Below, in pieces: positions 50,870 to 60,195 of a stretch of 64,000 nucleotides of DNA. Both the position numbers and the translations under genes were made by a program. Origin of the DNA: Scheffersomyces stipitis CBS 6054 (Eukaryota; Ascomycota; Pichiomycetes; Serinales; Debaryomycetaceae). The stretch is taken from assembly GCF_000209165.1 (NCBI RefSeq), contig NC_009046.1, positions 496,001 to 560,000 on the forward strand, in the 5' to 3' direction. The notes beneath the pieces are model-generated. The model ran no database searches. It was not told the origin of the DNA and saw only the letters and a program-made list of their open reading frames with translations. Every line of letters starts with the position of its first letter. Position 1 is the first letter of the stretch.

Positions 50870-53821
50870 ATGAGTGTGCCCACAAAAAGAAGACTCTCGT
50901 TTGACGAGTCGACTAATAAACGGTTCCTCAACGGAACCCATTCTACTGAGAACAATACCAGTAATATCGAAGTCGACGAAGATTATGGTTCTGACGGTTC
51001 AGAACAGATCTTTGACTTGCCAGCTACCACCAACAATAACCAGTGGCAAGAAACCATCACCAAGGTCGTCAACGCTGTTGTTTCTATTCAGTTCACGCAT
51101 GTGTCCAATTTTGACACCGAAACTTCGCTTGTTTCAGAAGCCACGGGTTTTGTTGTAGATGCCACCAGAGGGTTGATCTTGACTAACAGACATGTGGTGG
51201 GTCCTGGACCTTTCTGTGGCTATGTAGTGTTTGACAACCACGAAGAAGCTGTCGTCAAGCCTATCTATAGAGACCCTGTGCATGATTTCGGGTTCTTACA
51301 GTTTGACCCCAAAGAAGTGAAATATTTACAGTTGACCCAGTTGGAGTTGAAGCCCGACTTAGCTAAAGTCGGTACTGAGATCAGAGTTGTAGGTAACGAT
51401 GCTGGTGAAAAGTTGTCTATCTTGGCTGGGTTCATATCTCGTCTCGATAGAAATGCTCCTGAATACGGAAGTTTGACCTACAATGATTTCAATACTGAGT
51501 ATATCCAAGCTGCAGCTTCTGCTTCTGGAGGTTCTTCAGGCTCTCCAGTAGTGAACGAAGACGGTGACGTTGTAGCACTACAGGCTGGTGGTTCTACTGA
51601 AGCATCTACCGATTTCTTTCTCCCTATCTACAGACCTTTGAGAGCATTACAGTGTATCCAGAAGAAGCAACCTATCACCAGAGGCGATATCCAAGTGGAG
51701 TGGCAGTTGAAGCCATATGACGAATGTAGAAGATTGGGTTTAACTCCGGAAGCCGAAGCCAGAGCAAGAAAGTTGTTTCCTAATAAAATTGGTCTTCTTG
51801 TAGCTGAACTCGTCTTGCCTCAAGGTCAAGCTGATGGGCTCATCAAGGAAGGTGACACCTTGATTTCAATTGACGACATAGACATTTCTACCTTTATTAA
51901 GGTTGATGAAATCTTGGATGAGAACGTTGGAAATGAGTTAAAGTTTGTCATCCAAAGAGGAGGAGAGGTGATTACCCAAATGATCAAGATTGGCGATTTG
52001 CATTCCATCACTCCAGACAGATACGTCGATGTCGGTGGTGCCTCCTTTAATAATCTTTCCTACCAGGTCGCCAGATGCTACTGTATACCTGTCAAGGGAG
52101 TTTTCATCAACGACGCTTCTGGCTCCTTTGAATTTGCTTCTTATGAAAAGTCAGGCTGGTTGTTGGAAACAGTTGACGACATGCCCACACCAGATTTGGA
52201 TACTTTGATCGAAGTGATGAAGATGATTCCAGACTGTCGTAGAGTTCCCATCACCTACAGACATGTTTCTGATTTGCACACAGAAAACATTCAGATCATT
52301 TACATTGAAAGACACTGGCAGTCCAGTTTCAGATTGGCTGTTAGAAACGACACTACTGGATTATGGGATTTCACAGATCTCCAGGAAAAACCTCTTCCTC
52401 CATTATCCCACGAGCCACAAAACGCCAAGTTCATCGATATCCCCTTCAGCGATGAAACCAGGTCTGGCTGCTCTTCTTTGGTTCGTTCATTTGTTCAAGT
52501 CAGACTTATCGCTCCTGTTCCTATGGACTCTTACCCATACCGTAAAGAGATCTGTTATGGTGTGGTTGTCGATTCAGTCAACGGTTACGTCTTGGTTTCC
52601 CGAAGATTCGTACCCCACGATATGTGCGATATCTTTCTTATTTTCGCTGAGTCTATTGATGTTCCAGCCAAGGTTGTATTCCTTCATCCTAACCAGAATT
52701 ATGCCATCTTGAAATACGACCCTAGTTTGGTTTTGGCTGATGTCAAGACTCCCAAGTTTGGCGACAAACCATTGAAGAGAGGTGAAAAATCCTACTTTAT
52801 TGGCTACAACTACAACTTGAGATTAGTCACTGATGATGTGAAGATCAGTGGTGTTTCTTCGTTGAACATCCCCCCTGCCTCGTTGTCGCCCCGTTACAGA
52901 GGAACCAACTTGGAGTGTATTCTCTTGGATAGTAAGATCAGCGTAGAATGTGATAGTGGTGTTTTGGCTGATGATGATGGTACAGTACGTGCATTCTGGA
53001 TCACCTACTTGGGTGAAGCTACTTGTGATCAAGGCAGTGATAGAATGTACAGAATGGGCTTGGATGTCACTGATGTCTTGAGTGTGATCGAAAAATTGAA
53101 GGTAAACGAAATCCCTAAGCAATTGAGACTCTTGGAAGCCGAGTTTACTTCCGTAACCATTCTCCAGGGTAGAACCAGAGGTGTGTCACAGGAATGGATC
53201 AATAAGTTCGAAGAAGTTTGTGAAGACGAAATCAAATTCTTGGCTGTAGAAAGAGTGTCTGCCCCTACTTTACACCAGGAAAAGAACCCATTGAAAGCAG
53301 GTGATATCATCTTGTCTGTCAACGACATCATTGTGAAGAACATGAGAGACTTGAAGCCAATGTTCACTGAACAAGAGTTGAAGTTTCGGATCATCAGACA
53401 AAAGAAGGAAACTGAAATTGTGGTTCCAACCATCGATACCACGACCATCAACACTTCACACGTTGTCTTCTGGTCTGGAGCTATCATTCAGGCTCCGCAC
53501 TACGCTGTTCGTCAACTTATGGAAAGGGTTCCTTCAGAAGTCTATGTCACTCGTAAGAGTGCTGGAGGTCCAGCTCATCAATACGGTATAGCCACTAACA
53601 GTTTTATTACCCATGTGAACGACGTCGAAACCAAGGATCTCGTCAGCTTGATGAAGGTTGTCAAAGACATTCCTGACAACACCTACATTAAGTTGAGGTT
53701 AATGTCTTTTGACAATGTTCCTATTGCCATCTCGTTGAAGACTAACTACCACTACTTTCCAACGTCTGAGTTGAAGAAAAAAGAAGGCTCCGACGAATGG
53801 ATCGAGATCGAACACAAGTAG
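50870..53821 (+). CDS. NMA111: HtrA-type nuclear serine protease Nma111 (983 aa)
   Basis: Nma111 is a nuclear HtrA/Omi-like protease with a role in yeast cell death and stress. The N-terminus has a nuclear-localisation-like TKRRLSFDESTNKRF. The first protease domain has the triad His108 (TNRHVVGPG), Asp139 (PVHDFGFL) and Ser223 (GGSSGSPVV). A PDZ domain follows (about residues 300-380, KEGDTLISIDDIDIS). The second half repeats the protease fold in degenerate form (VNGYVLVSRRFVPHDM in place of a functional His loop) and ends with two further PDZ-like domains (GDIILSVNDIIVKNM and ITHVNDVETKDL). Length equals yeast Nma111 (997 aa). This tandem architecture is typical of the fungal family. Confidence 0.96.
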   Translation: MSVPTKRRLSFDESTNKRFLNGTHSTENNTSNIEVDEDYGSDGSEQIFDLPATTNNNQWQETITKVVNAVVSIQFTHVSNFDTETSLVSEATGFVVDATRGLILTNRHVVGPGPFCGYVVFDNHEEAVVKPIYRDPVHDFGFLQFDPKEVKYLQLTQLELKPDLAKVGTEIRVVGNDAGEKLSILAGFISRLDRNAPEYGSLTYNDFNTEYIQAAASASGGSSGSPVVNEDGDVVALQAGGSTEASTDFFLPIYRPLRALQCIQKKQPITRGDIQVEWQLKPYDECRRLGLTPEAEARARKLFPNKIGLLVAELVLPQGQADGLIKEGDTLISIDDIDISTFIKVDEILDENVGNELKFVIQRGGEVITQMIKIGDLHSITPDRYVDVGGASFNNLSYQVARCYCIPVKGVFINDASGSFEFASYEKSGWLLETVDDMPTPDLDTLIEVMKMIPDCRRVPITYRHVSDLHTENIQIIYIERHWQSSFRLAVRNDTTGLWDFTDLQEKPLPPLSHEPQNAKFIDIPFSDETRSGCSSLVRSFVQVRLIAPVPMDSYPYRKEICYGVVVDSVNGYVLVSRRFVPHDMCDIFLIFAESIDVPAKVVFLHPNQNYAILKYDPSLVLADVKTPKFGDKPLKRGEKSYFIGYNYNLRLVTDDVKISGVSSLNIPPASLSPRYRGTNLECILLDSKISVECDSGVLADDDGTVRAFWITYLGEATCDQGSDRMYRMGLDVTDVLSVIEKLKVNEIPKQLRLLEAEFTSVTILQGRTRGVSQEWINKFEEVCEDEIKFLAVERVSAPTLHQEKNPLKAGDIILSVNDIIVKNMRDLKPMFTEQELKFRIIRQKKETEIVVPTIDTTTINTSHVVFWSGAIIQAPHYAVRQLMERVPSEVYVTRKSAGGPAHQYGIATNSFITHVNDVETKDLVSLMKVVKDIPDNTYIKLRLMSFDNVPIAISLKTNYHYFPTSELKKKEGSDEWIEIEHK

Positions 53822-53976
53822 ACTACATAAGCATACTATAATAGCTTCATTCTTATATATAGACAAATGTATATTAGTGTTAACATTCATTCTGAACGGA
53901 GTATATCAAGTATATGTACAGGAATTTGTATGGTAAGATTCGTTATGCTACATGAAAAAGACATCGTCTTCCTCGT

Positions 53977-54246
53977 CTAGAAGAACTCCTCGAGCTTCTT
54001 CAAATGACGGCCCCTAGCTCCCACTGGTACAAACGAGTCCAAGTGGCGCAAAGAATTGGCACTGAAGCCTCCATTGCCGTGGTTTCTGCCGGCCTGCTTT
54101 CTCTTGATTCCAGTGCCTGTCTTGATGAATCTTTTGGCTGCAGCCTTGTGGGTCTTCATTTTGTTTCTGGTTTGGATGAGCGTGTTCATGATTGGCTGCT
54201 TGCCAAAAACCGCTCTAGTTGCCGAGGCAAAGATGTTTCCGATCAT
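53977..54246 (-). CDS. Mitochondrial large-subunit ribosomal protein bL35m (89 aa)
   Basis: The protein is the mitochondrial counterpart of bacterial L35; the yeast homolog is YNL122C. The ATG at 54246 (MIGNIFASATRAVFG) begins a presequence-like stretch. The upstream extension of the frame has no ATG. The L35 signature KMKTHKAAAKRFIKTGTG matches the bacterial MKTHRGAAKRFKKTGSG motif. It is followed by GIKRKQAGRNHGN and the C-terminal RHLKKLEEFF. The mature part is highly basic, as expected for an rRNA-binding protein. It converges on NMA111, with a short gap between. Confidence 0.9.
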   Translation of the reverse strand: MIGNIFASATRAVFGKQPIMNTLIQTRNKMKTHKAAAKRFIKTGTGIKRKQAGRNHGNGGFSANSLRHLDSFVPVGARGRHLKKLEEFF

Positions 54247-54604
54247 GGCTACGGCTGCAAAATGAGACTTCAAGTGGAAATCTAGAGTATAATGTTAAAA
54301 CGAAGAATTGGTTCTACTGAAAAATTATGAGAGTCGTGCACCGCCCATCAATAAAAATCACTTCAATTAATTTAGTGTCTGTGATCTCCAGTGGTTCATA
54401 AACGACCTTTCTTTAATATGGTCATGGCACCTGTTAGTAAGGAATCCCGACACGGCAACCATTCAATAGGAATGAAGGAATGGAAGAATGCATGGAGACT
54501 ATGATGGCAGATTTTCAACTTTTCGAAAAAAATAAAAAGTCATTTGGCGTGGGGATAATTTCGTAATAATATGTGATTTCTGAATTTCATCCTGCCCCTG
54601 TAGT
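54247..54604. other. Intergenic region between bL35m and the FYV6-like gene
   Basis: This 358-bp region is probably the bL35m promoter and the FYV6-like terminator. An A/T tract (GAAAAAAATAAAAA) lies near 54524-54537. Nothing else was seen. Confidence 0.3.
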
Positions 54605-55258
54605 TTAGTCCTCGTCTGAAGAATAGTCGCCCAAAAGTGATTCCACTTTGGACCCCACCGTTTGTTCAGGCACTGCAGAGCCCGCAGCTGGAACTTGCTT
54701 CTCTGCGTGCTTCTCCAGTTTAGCTAATTTAGTAGGTGGGGCTGTTTCTACCAGTTTCTGCGATGAGCGTTTGCGCAAAACTATTGTGGGTGTAGCTTTC
54801 TTGACTGATCCAGATTCGACATTTTCCACAACCCCAGAAACAGATTCCACAGAAGGTGCCGAGCTAGAAATAGTTGGTGGTGTGGTAGATACCTGTTTAC
54901 CAGATTCAGCTTTATAACTAGCAGCTGATTTTAACAGGCGAAACTTTTCTAGTTGCTGGCGTTCTTGCTGTTTGTGGAGATTTTCCTTAGCAAGTTCTTT
55001 GGCTCTCAACTCCTCGTAGAATTGTGCTGATTTTTCGTCTAGTTTGTATGTCGAATTCTTTGCAGCCAACTGTTCCTGGTATTCTCTTTGTTTTCTCTCT
55101 AGTTTTTGTTAGTAGATGGGCCTCTGTGAATTATTAATTTTGCTGTTCCGTTGCTTCAACATACCTCTATTCTCCTTTAATTGTTGCTGTAGAGTCTTTC
55201 TTTCAGAGCCTTCGTCTTCCTCTGTTGACAACAGGCGAGGATCGGTAACTTCCAGCAT
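54605..55258 (-). CDS. FYV6: Fyv6/FAM192A (NIP30)-family splicing factor, two exons (195 aa)
   Basis: Exon 1 is 55258-55165 and exon 2 is 55098-54605 (94 + 494 nt, in frame). The 66-bp intron has donor GTATGT, branch TACTAAC (minus strand, 55114-55108) and acceptor TAG. The joined N-terminus has the NIP30 domain pattern. DPRLLSTEEDE is followed by a charged helix that crosses the splice (LQQQLKENRERKQREYQEQ) and continues LDEKSAQFYEEL. The second half is low-complexity with a Lys-rich patch and ends in the acidic LLGDYSSDED. Yeast Fyv6 (173 aa) is a second-step spliceosome factor that influences 3' splice-site choice. Codon 2 is CTG, so the protein probably begins Met-Ser. The domain match is good but the protein is short, so I hold some doubt. 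Confidence 0.75.
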
Positions 55259-55512
55259 GACTTATATGCCAAATCAGGAATATAGTTCCCCTTTGCAGAG
55301 GCGTATATGTCTGGATTTGAGCAATTTGGTGGTCTATTTAAACTTTTTTTTGTGAAAACTCGCGCGAACTGATTATTTTCTATGGATTATTTCTATGCGC
55401 TGCAAAGTATGCTTAAATTGAGAATTTGCATATAATATTTATTCAATGTGCATGTACTACTTTTAAATCTAAATCTATCCCAATCCTTCTATGTATCTTC
55501 CTAAACTACAAA

Positions 55513-57231
55513 TTAATCAACAATGTAGAGACGACCCTCGTATGGAGACAAAGTGGATTCTTCAACATCGGCAATGTTGGAGTGAACGAGCTCGAAGTTA
55601 CCATCAAGCAACTTTTCAAACTTGACAGAGTCACTAGAGAAGTTCAACACAACGTATGCCTTTGGAGATTCCGAATTGTGGTCCTTCTTAACATAGGTAA
55701 ATACTCTTTCATTGTCAAAGTCCAAGATCTCGAACTTACCGAAAACGAGCAAATCTTGGTAACGCTTTCTAATTTGAACGGACTTCTTCCAGAAGTTCAA
55801 GATGGAGTTTGGATCTTGGATTTGACTGGCGACATTAACGGTCGGGTAGTTGTCGTTGACTTTGGTCCATGGAGTACCAGTTGTGAAACCACCATGAGCA
55901 GATGAGTCCCATTGAACTGGAGATCTGGAGTGGTCCCTAGCCATAAGGTTGACAACGTCCATCAACTTTTCTTCCTTTTCCTTGTAGTCGGCGTCATTGC
56001 CGTACTTGTTTTTGAATTCCTTGAAGTAGTTAATTGTATTGATATCCTTGTATTCTTCGACAGACCAATCTCTTGGTAAGTTTTCCATGGCAATTTCTTG
56101 ACCTTGGTAGATGAAAAGGGTACCAGTCAAAGTAGTTTGCAACAAGGAGAGCAACTTGGCAGATTCGTTACGGTACTTAGTGCTACCGAATCTAGTTACG
56201 GATCTTGGTTGATCATGGTTTTCAATGAAAACGGTGGACCAAGCATCGGAACCTTCGATGAAAGTACATTGTCCTTCCAAAGCCTTCTTGAAGTCGGTCA
56301 ACTTCCAACCCTTGTATCTGAAACGGTCGCTGTCATCACAACCAACTTCGACAACATTGAAAAGGAAAAGCATGTTCATCTCTTGTTCCTTAGCACTAAC
56401 GTACTTCAAGGCTTCTTCACGAGAACAATGACCAACTTCACCAACTGTCATAGCATCGTAGTTACCAGTGACCTTGGAAAACATTTCCTTGTGGAATTCA
56501 TGAATTCTTGGACCATTGTGAGCATATTTGTGACTTGGTTGGTATTCAAGATCTGGGAAACTGATTGGTGCATCTGGGAATGATTGGTCCTTAGAGTACA
56601 AACCTGCTGTATCAATTCTGAAACCATCAACACCTTTGTCGAGCCAGAACTTCATTGCTGACTTGTAAACAGTTTCTCTGACCTCGTCATTTTCCCAGTT
56701 CAAATCTGGTTGAGTTCTAGCGAAAAGTCTTAAGTAGTATTCGTCAGTGACTTCATCGTATTCCCAAGCAGACCCAGAAAAGTACGAACCCCAGTTATTT
56801 GGTGGTTGTCTGTTACCTTCGGCATCGTACTTAGGTGGCTTCCAGATGTACCAGTCTCTCTTTGGATTGGTCTTAGAGGATCTGGATTCCTTGAACCAAG
56901 CGTGTTCACTGGAAGTGTGGTTGATGACCAAGTCCAAGATCAATTTCATACCACGCTTGTGTGTTTCATCGATCAAAGCTTGCATATCTTCATCGGAACC
57001 GTATTTGGCATAAACTTTTTCGTAATCACTAATATCATATCCCATATCATCTTGTGGGGAGTCGTACATAGGACTACACCAAATAACGTCGACACCCAAA
57101 TCTTTAAGGTAATCCAAAGTAGAGATGATACCTGGAATATCACCAACACCGTCTCCATTGGAATCTTTGTAGGAAGCCGGCCAGATTTGATAGACAGTGG
57201 AGTTTTTCCACCATTTGTGTGCAACAGTCAT
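55513..57231 (-). CDS. Maltase (alpha-glucosidase, GH13) (572 aa)
   Basis: This cytosolic enzyme hydrolyses maltose and related alpha-glucosides to glucose. The ATG at 57231 (MTVAHKWWKNSTVYQIWP) is the start; a 44-codon upstream extension lacks an ATG. It shows YKDSNGDGVGDIPGI, the invariant DLVINHTS loop, nucleophile Asp207 in GFRIDTAGL, acid/base Glu265 in MTVGEVGH and stabiliser Asp340 in FIENHDQPR. The residue after the nucleophile is Thr, as in maltose-preferring yeast enzymes; isomaltases have Val there. There is no signal peptide, so substrate must be imported by the divergent permease. Length matches yeast Mal12/Mal32 (584 aa). Confidence 0.95.
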   Translation of the reverse strand: MTVAHKWWKNSTVYQIWPASYKDSNGDGVGDIPGIISTLDYLKDLGVDVIWCSPMYDSPQDDMGYDISDYEKVYAKYGSDEDMQALIDETHKRGMKLILDLVINHTSSEHAWFKESRSSKTNPKRDWYIWKPPKYDAEGNRQPPNNWGSYFSGSAWEYDEVTDEYYLRLFARTQPDLNWENDEVRETVYKSAMKFWLDKGVDGFRIDTAGLYSKDQSFPDAPISFPDLEYQPSHKYAHNGPRIHEFHKEMFSKVTGNYDAMTVGEVGHCSREEALKYVSAKEQEMNMLFLFNVVEVGCDDSDRFRYKGWKLTDFKKALEGQCTFIEGSDAWSTVFIENHDQPRSVTRFGSTKYRNESAKLLSLLQTTLTGTLFIYQGQEIAMENLPRDWSVEEYKDINTINYFKEFKNKYGNDADYKEKEEKLMDVVNLMARDHSRSPVQWDSSAHGGFTTGTPWTKVNDNYPTVNVASQIQDPNSILNFWKKSVQIRKRYQDLLVFGKFEILDFDNERVFTYVKKDHNSESPKAYVVLNFSSDSVKFEKLLDGNFELVHSNIADVEESTLSPYEGRLYIVD

Positions 57232-58443
57232 GATTTTAAATTTACTTTTCGTACAAATATTTATGAATACATGAAGATCTGAAATGTTTCTTAATCTTAT
57301 ATAAACATGGAAAACAGAAATTTCTTCGACTTCGAGGAAAATTAGTCGTAAAGAATATCGCAAATTCGTCTTACATCATTTCTGAAATTTCCCCATGTTT
57401 GAGACACATACTCGATCTGCATGATGTAGTTAGTGGTTAATTGCTTTATTTACGTAAGTCACTTCTCATTACCGAGAATTGTAGAGAAAAATCCGCGATG
57501 CAAGGCGAAAACGCAAAGATTCGATGCAAAATTCGGAATAACTTAGGAAAAACTATCCAAAAGTGGTATACTAAGCGTTTTATTTTTGCGCCTCGCTTTT
57601 TCTTTCCCGAATTTCTCTTTTTTATTTTCGCTTGCCAAAATCTATATCAATACAAGGCTGAGAGACTTACAGCTACAAAGATAAGTACAACCTCTGGGGA
57701 GCAGCTCTGCCATTATTTGCCCCGTAAATTCGTCGGGTCATTTCCATCGAGATTATGCGGAGGGCTGGGGAATCTGCTACTGTTTCGTGGGGATGGTATG
57801 ATCTATTAATTTTCCGATTTAAATGTGCATTCGAGTTACGGCGCTGTAATAATTTTTAAGATTTTGGATTCTTGTCCTTCTCTTTCTTGCAAGAATTTCT
57901 GTTGTTGCACCTCTTGTTTTTTTGGGGCCCCTTCGAAGACCAAACGGAAAAACAATTATTTTCCTCTACAATAAGCACGTCCAAGTATTAAGTTTCAACC
58001 CGAGAAAAGCTGATTCTTATTTCTCTGTAAATGTAGAAAAAAAAAATTGACGTGCATTATTTTTTGCGGGGGTTTGGGCATTGAAAATGTGTAGTAATTA
58101 ATTGTATGCGCATTATTTCAAATTAACACAAACGTGAAATATTCCCACTATTTACTTTTGATTCTTGCCCACAATGAAACATTTTTACCGTTCGTTTCTA
58201 GTTCTTTGCGGATACGGCCAATACCCCACCCCCACTCAAGATGCATAAAGAATATTATTTAATTTTAACATGGGCTGCAATTCACATAGCAAACTATACG
58301 CTTTTCTTGCATTAGAAAGATGATCACTTGACGCCTAAGGCATCTCTATAAAAGAAGCAAGGATTCCTTATTGTCCAACTCGTACGTGAACATTTAAATC
58401 GTACATCAACGAGACACAAACATAACGGATTTAACAATTCAAG
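57232..58443. promoter_or_regulatory. Bidirectional MAL promoter between maltase and permease
   Basis: This 1.2-kb region serves both divergent genes. TATA elements are TATAAAAG at 58347-58354 (permease side) and TATATAA at 57298-57304 (maltase side, about 70 bp from its ATG). A Mig1-type site lies at 58056-58072. Possible zinc-cluster sites are an everted CCG-N9-CGG at 57722-57736 and a CGG-N3-CGG at 58209-58217. A MAL-activator gene is not in the window. Confidence 0.6.
58056..58072 (+). promoter_or_regulatory. Mig1-type glucose-repression site
   Basis: An A/T run (ATTATTTTTT) is directly followed by GCGGGG, matching the Mig1 consensus of an AT block plus SYGGGG. It lies about 370 bp upstream of the permease ATG, suiting glucose repression of the MAL pair. 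Confidence 0.55.
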
Positions 58444-60195
58444 ATGTCGACTGAGTACGTTGAAGACAACAAGAACCCAGATAAGTCAACCACAGTTGGC
58501 TCTATCACCAAAAAAATTCTTTCAGATGACTCTTCCACCAACTCGGTAGACGACTATGTCGCCAAGTTTTTGGACATGTCAAATGAAGCCAGAGAAAATG
58601 ATAATAAAGAAAAGAACATGCCCCTCAAGGAATGTTTGAGGACTTTCCCTAAGGCTGTTATGTGGTCTATCATCCTTTCCACTGCTATTGTTATGGAAGG
58701 TTATGATACCAATCTTTTGAACTCTTTGTTTGGTTTCCCAGCTTTCAACAAAAAGTTTGGTCACTTTGACGAAAGACTTGACAGATACATTATTGAAGCA
58801 AGATGGCAAACTGGTTTGAACATGGCTTATAACTGTGGATGTGTTGTTGGTCTTACAATTGCTGGTTTTTTTGCTGATATCTTTGGTTACAGGAAAACTT
58901 TGATGACAGCTTTGGCTACTTCCGTCGGTTTGATCTTTCTTCAATTCTTTTCTCCAAATAAGGAGGTCTTATTGCTTGCTTACGTTCTTTTGGGTATTAA
59001 CTGGGGATCTTATCAGACTTTAACTGTCACATACGCTTCTGAAGTTGCACCAACAACTTTACGTGTGTATCTTACTACTTATGTTAATGTGTGTTGGGTG
59101 TTTGGTCAGTTAATCTCTTCTGGTGTCATCAAGGGAGTTAGTAGTATAAATGACAACCCTAACTCTTACAGAATTCCGTTTGCGGTTCAATGGGTGTGGC
59201 CCATCCCATTATTTATTGGTGTCTACTTAGCTCCTGAATCCCCCTGGTTTTTGGTCAAGAGAGGTAGAAACCAGGACGCCAAGAACTCTTTGAAGCGTCT
59301 CTTATCTGAAAATCCTAATTTACCTGACAAGGACGCATTGGCTCAAGCTATGTTGACCAAGATTCAAATGACTGTACAAGAGGAGGACTCAGACGACCAA
59401 GGTTCATTCAGAGAATGTTTCAGGGGTACCAATTTCAGAAGAACCAGAGTCGCTGCTATGGCTTGGATGTTGCAAAGTATTACCGGTTCATGTTTGATTG
59501 GTTACTCTACTATTTTCTATCAGCAAGCTGGTTTAGCTGTTAGTATGTCTTTCAACTTCTCGATCATCCAATACTGTTTAGGTATTATTGGTACAGTCGG
59601 ATCCTGGTTTCTTGCTCAGAGAGTAGGTAGATTCAAAATCTACTTCTATGGTCTTTGTGCAATGTTTGTTATCTTAATTATTGTTGGTGGTTTAGGTGTT
59701 TCCAATTCCAACGGTGCTAAGTGGGGTATTGGTACGCTCTTGTTGATTTTCAACTTTGTATACGATTTGACAATTGGTCCAATGGCTTACTGTATCGTTG
59801 CCGAAATTCCTTCTTCCAAGTTACGTACAAAGACAGTCATGCTTTCCAGAAATTTGTACAACGTTGCCAACATTATCGTTGGTATTGTCACTCCATACAT
59901 GTTAAGTCCTACTGCTTGGAACTGGAGAGCAAAGACTGGTTTCTTCTGGGCTGGTTTCGCACTTCTTGGTTGTGTCTGGGTTTGGTTTGAATTGCCTGAA
60001 ACCAAGGACAGAACATATGCTGAATTGGATGTCTTGTTCCAGGACGGTGTTAAGGCTAGAGATTTCAAGCACACCGAAGTTGAAGTTTTCGATGCCGGTA
60101 AGTTGATGGAAAAGTTCGGTGAAAATGGAATCAAACATTTTGTAGAACATGTTGACAACAAGGATGACAACAACGAAATCTTTGAAAAAGCTTAA
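58444..60195 (+). CDS. Alpha-glucoside (maltose) permease, MFS sugar porter (583 aa)
   Basis: This is a proton-coupled plasma-membrane importer of maltose and similar sugars, close to yeast Mal31/Agt1. A polar N-terminus of about 70 residues precedes twelve membrane helices. Family signatures are TAIVMEGYDTNLLNSLFGFPAF at helix 1, the loop GFFADIFGYRKT, YASEVAPTTLRVYLTTYVN, the PESPWFLVKRGR motif, and ITGSCLIGYSTIFYQQAGL in helix 7. The final PETKDRTYAELDVLFQDGV and ARDFKHT are typical of alpha-glucoside carriers rather than hexose transporters. I found no in-frame CTG codon, and leucine is mostly TTG. The gene is divergently paired with the maltase, the usual MAL arrangement. Confidence 0.93.
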   Translation: MSTEYVEDNKNPDKSTTVGSITKKILSDDSSTNSVDDYVAKFLDMSNEARENDNKEKNMPLKECLRTFPKAVMWSIILSTAIVMEGYDTNLLNSLFGFPAFNKKFGHFDERLDRYIIEARWQTGLNMAYNCGCVVGLTIAGFFADIFGYRKTLMTALATSVGLIFLQFFSPNKEVLLLAYVLLGINWGSYQTLTVTYASEVAPTTLRVYLTTYVNVCWVFGQLISSGVIKGVSSINDNPNSYRIPFAVQWVWPIPLFIGVYLAPESPWFLVKRGRNQDAKNSLKRLLSENPNLPDKDALAQAMLTKIQMTVQEEDSDDQGSFRECFRGTNFRRTRVAAMAWMLQSITGSCLIGYSTIFYQQAGLAVSMSFNFSIIQYCLGIIGTVGSWFLAQRVGRFKIYFYGLCAMFVILIIVGGLGVSNSNGAKWGIGTLLLIFNFVYDLTIGPMAYCIVAEIPSSKLRTKTVMLSRNLYNVANIIVGIVTPYMLSPTAWNWRAKTGFFWAGFALLGCVWVWFELPETKDRTYAELDVLFQDGVKARDFKHTEVEVFDAGKLMEKFGENGIKHFVEHVDNKDDNNEIFEKA

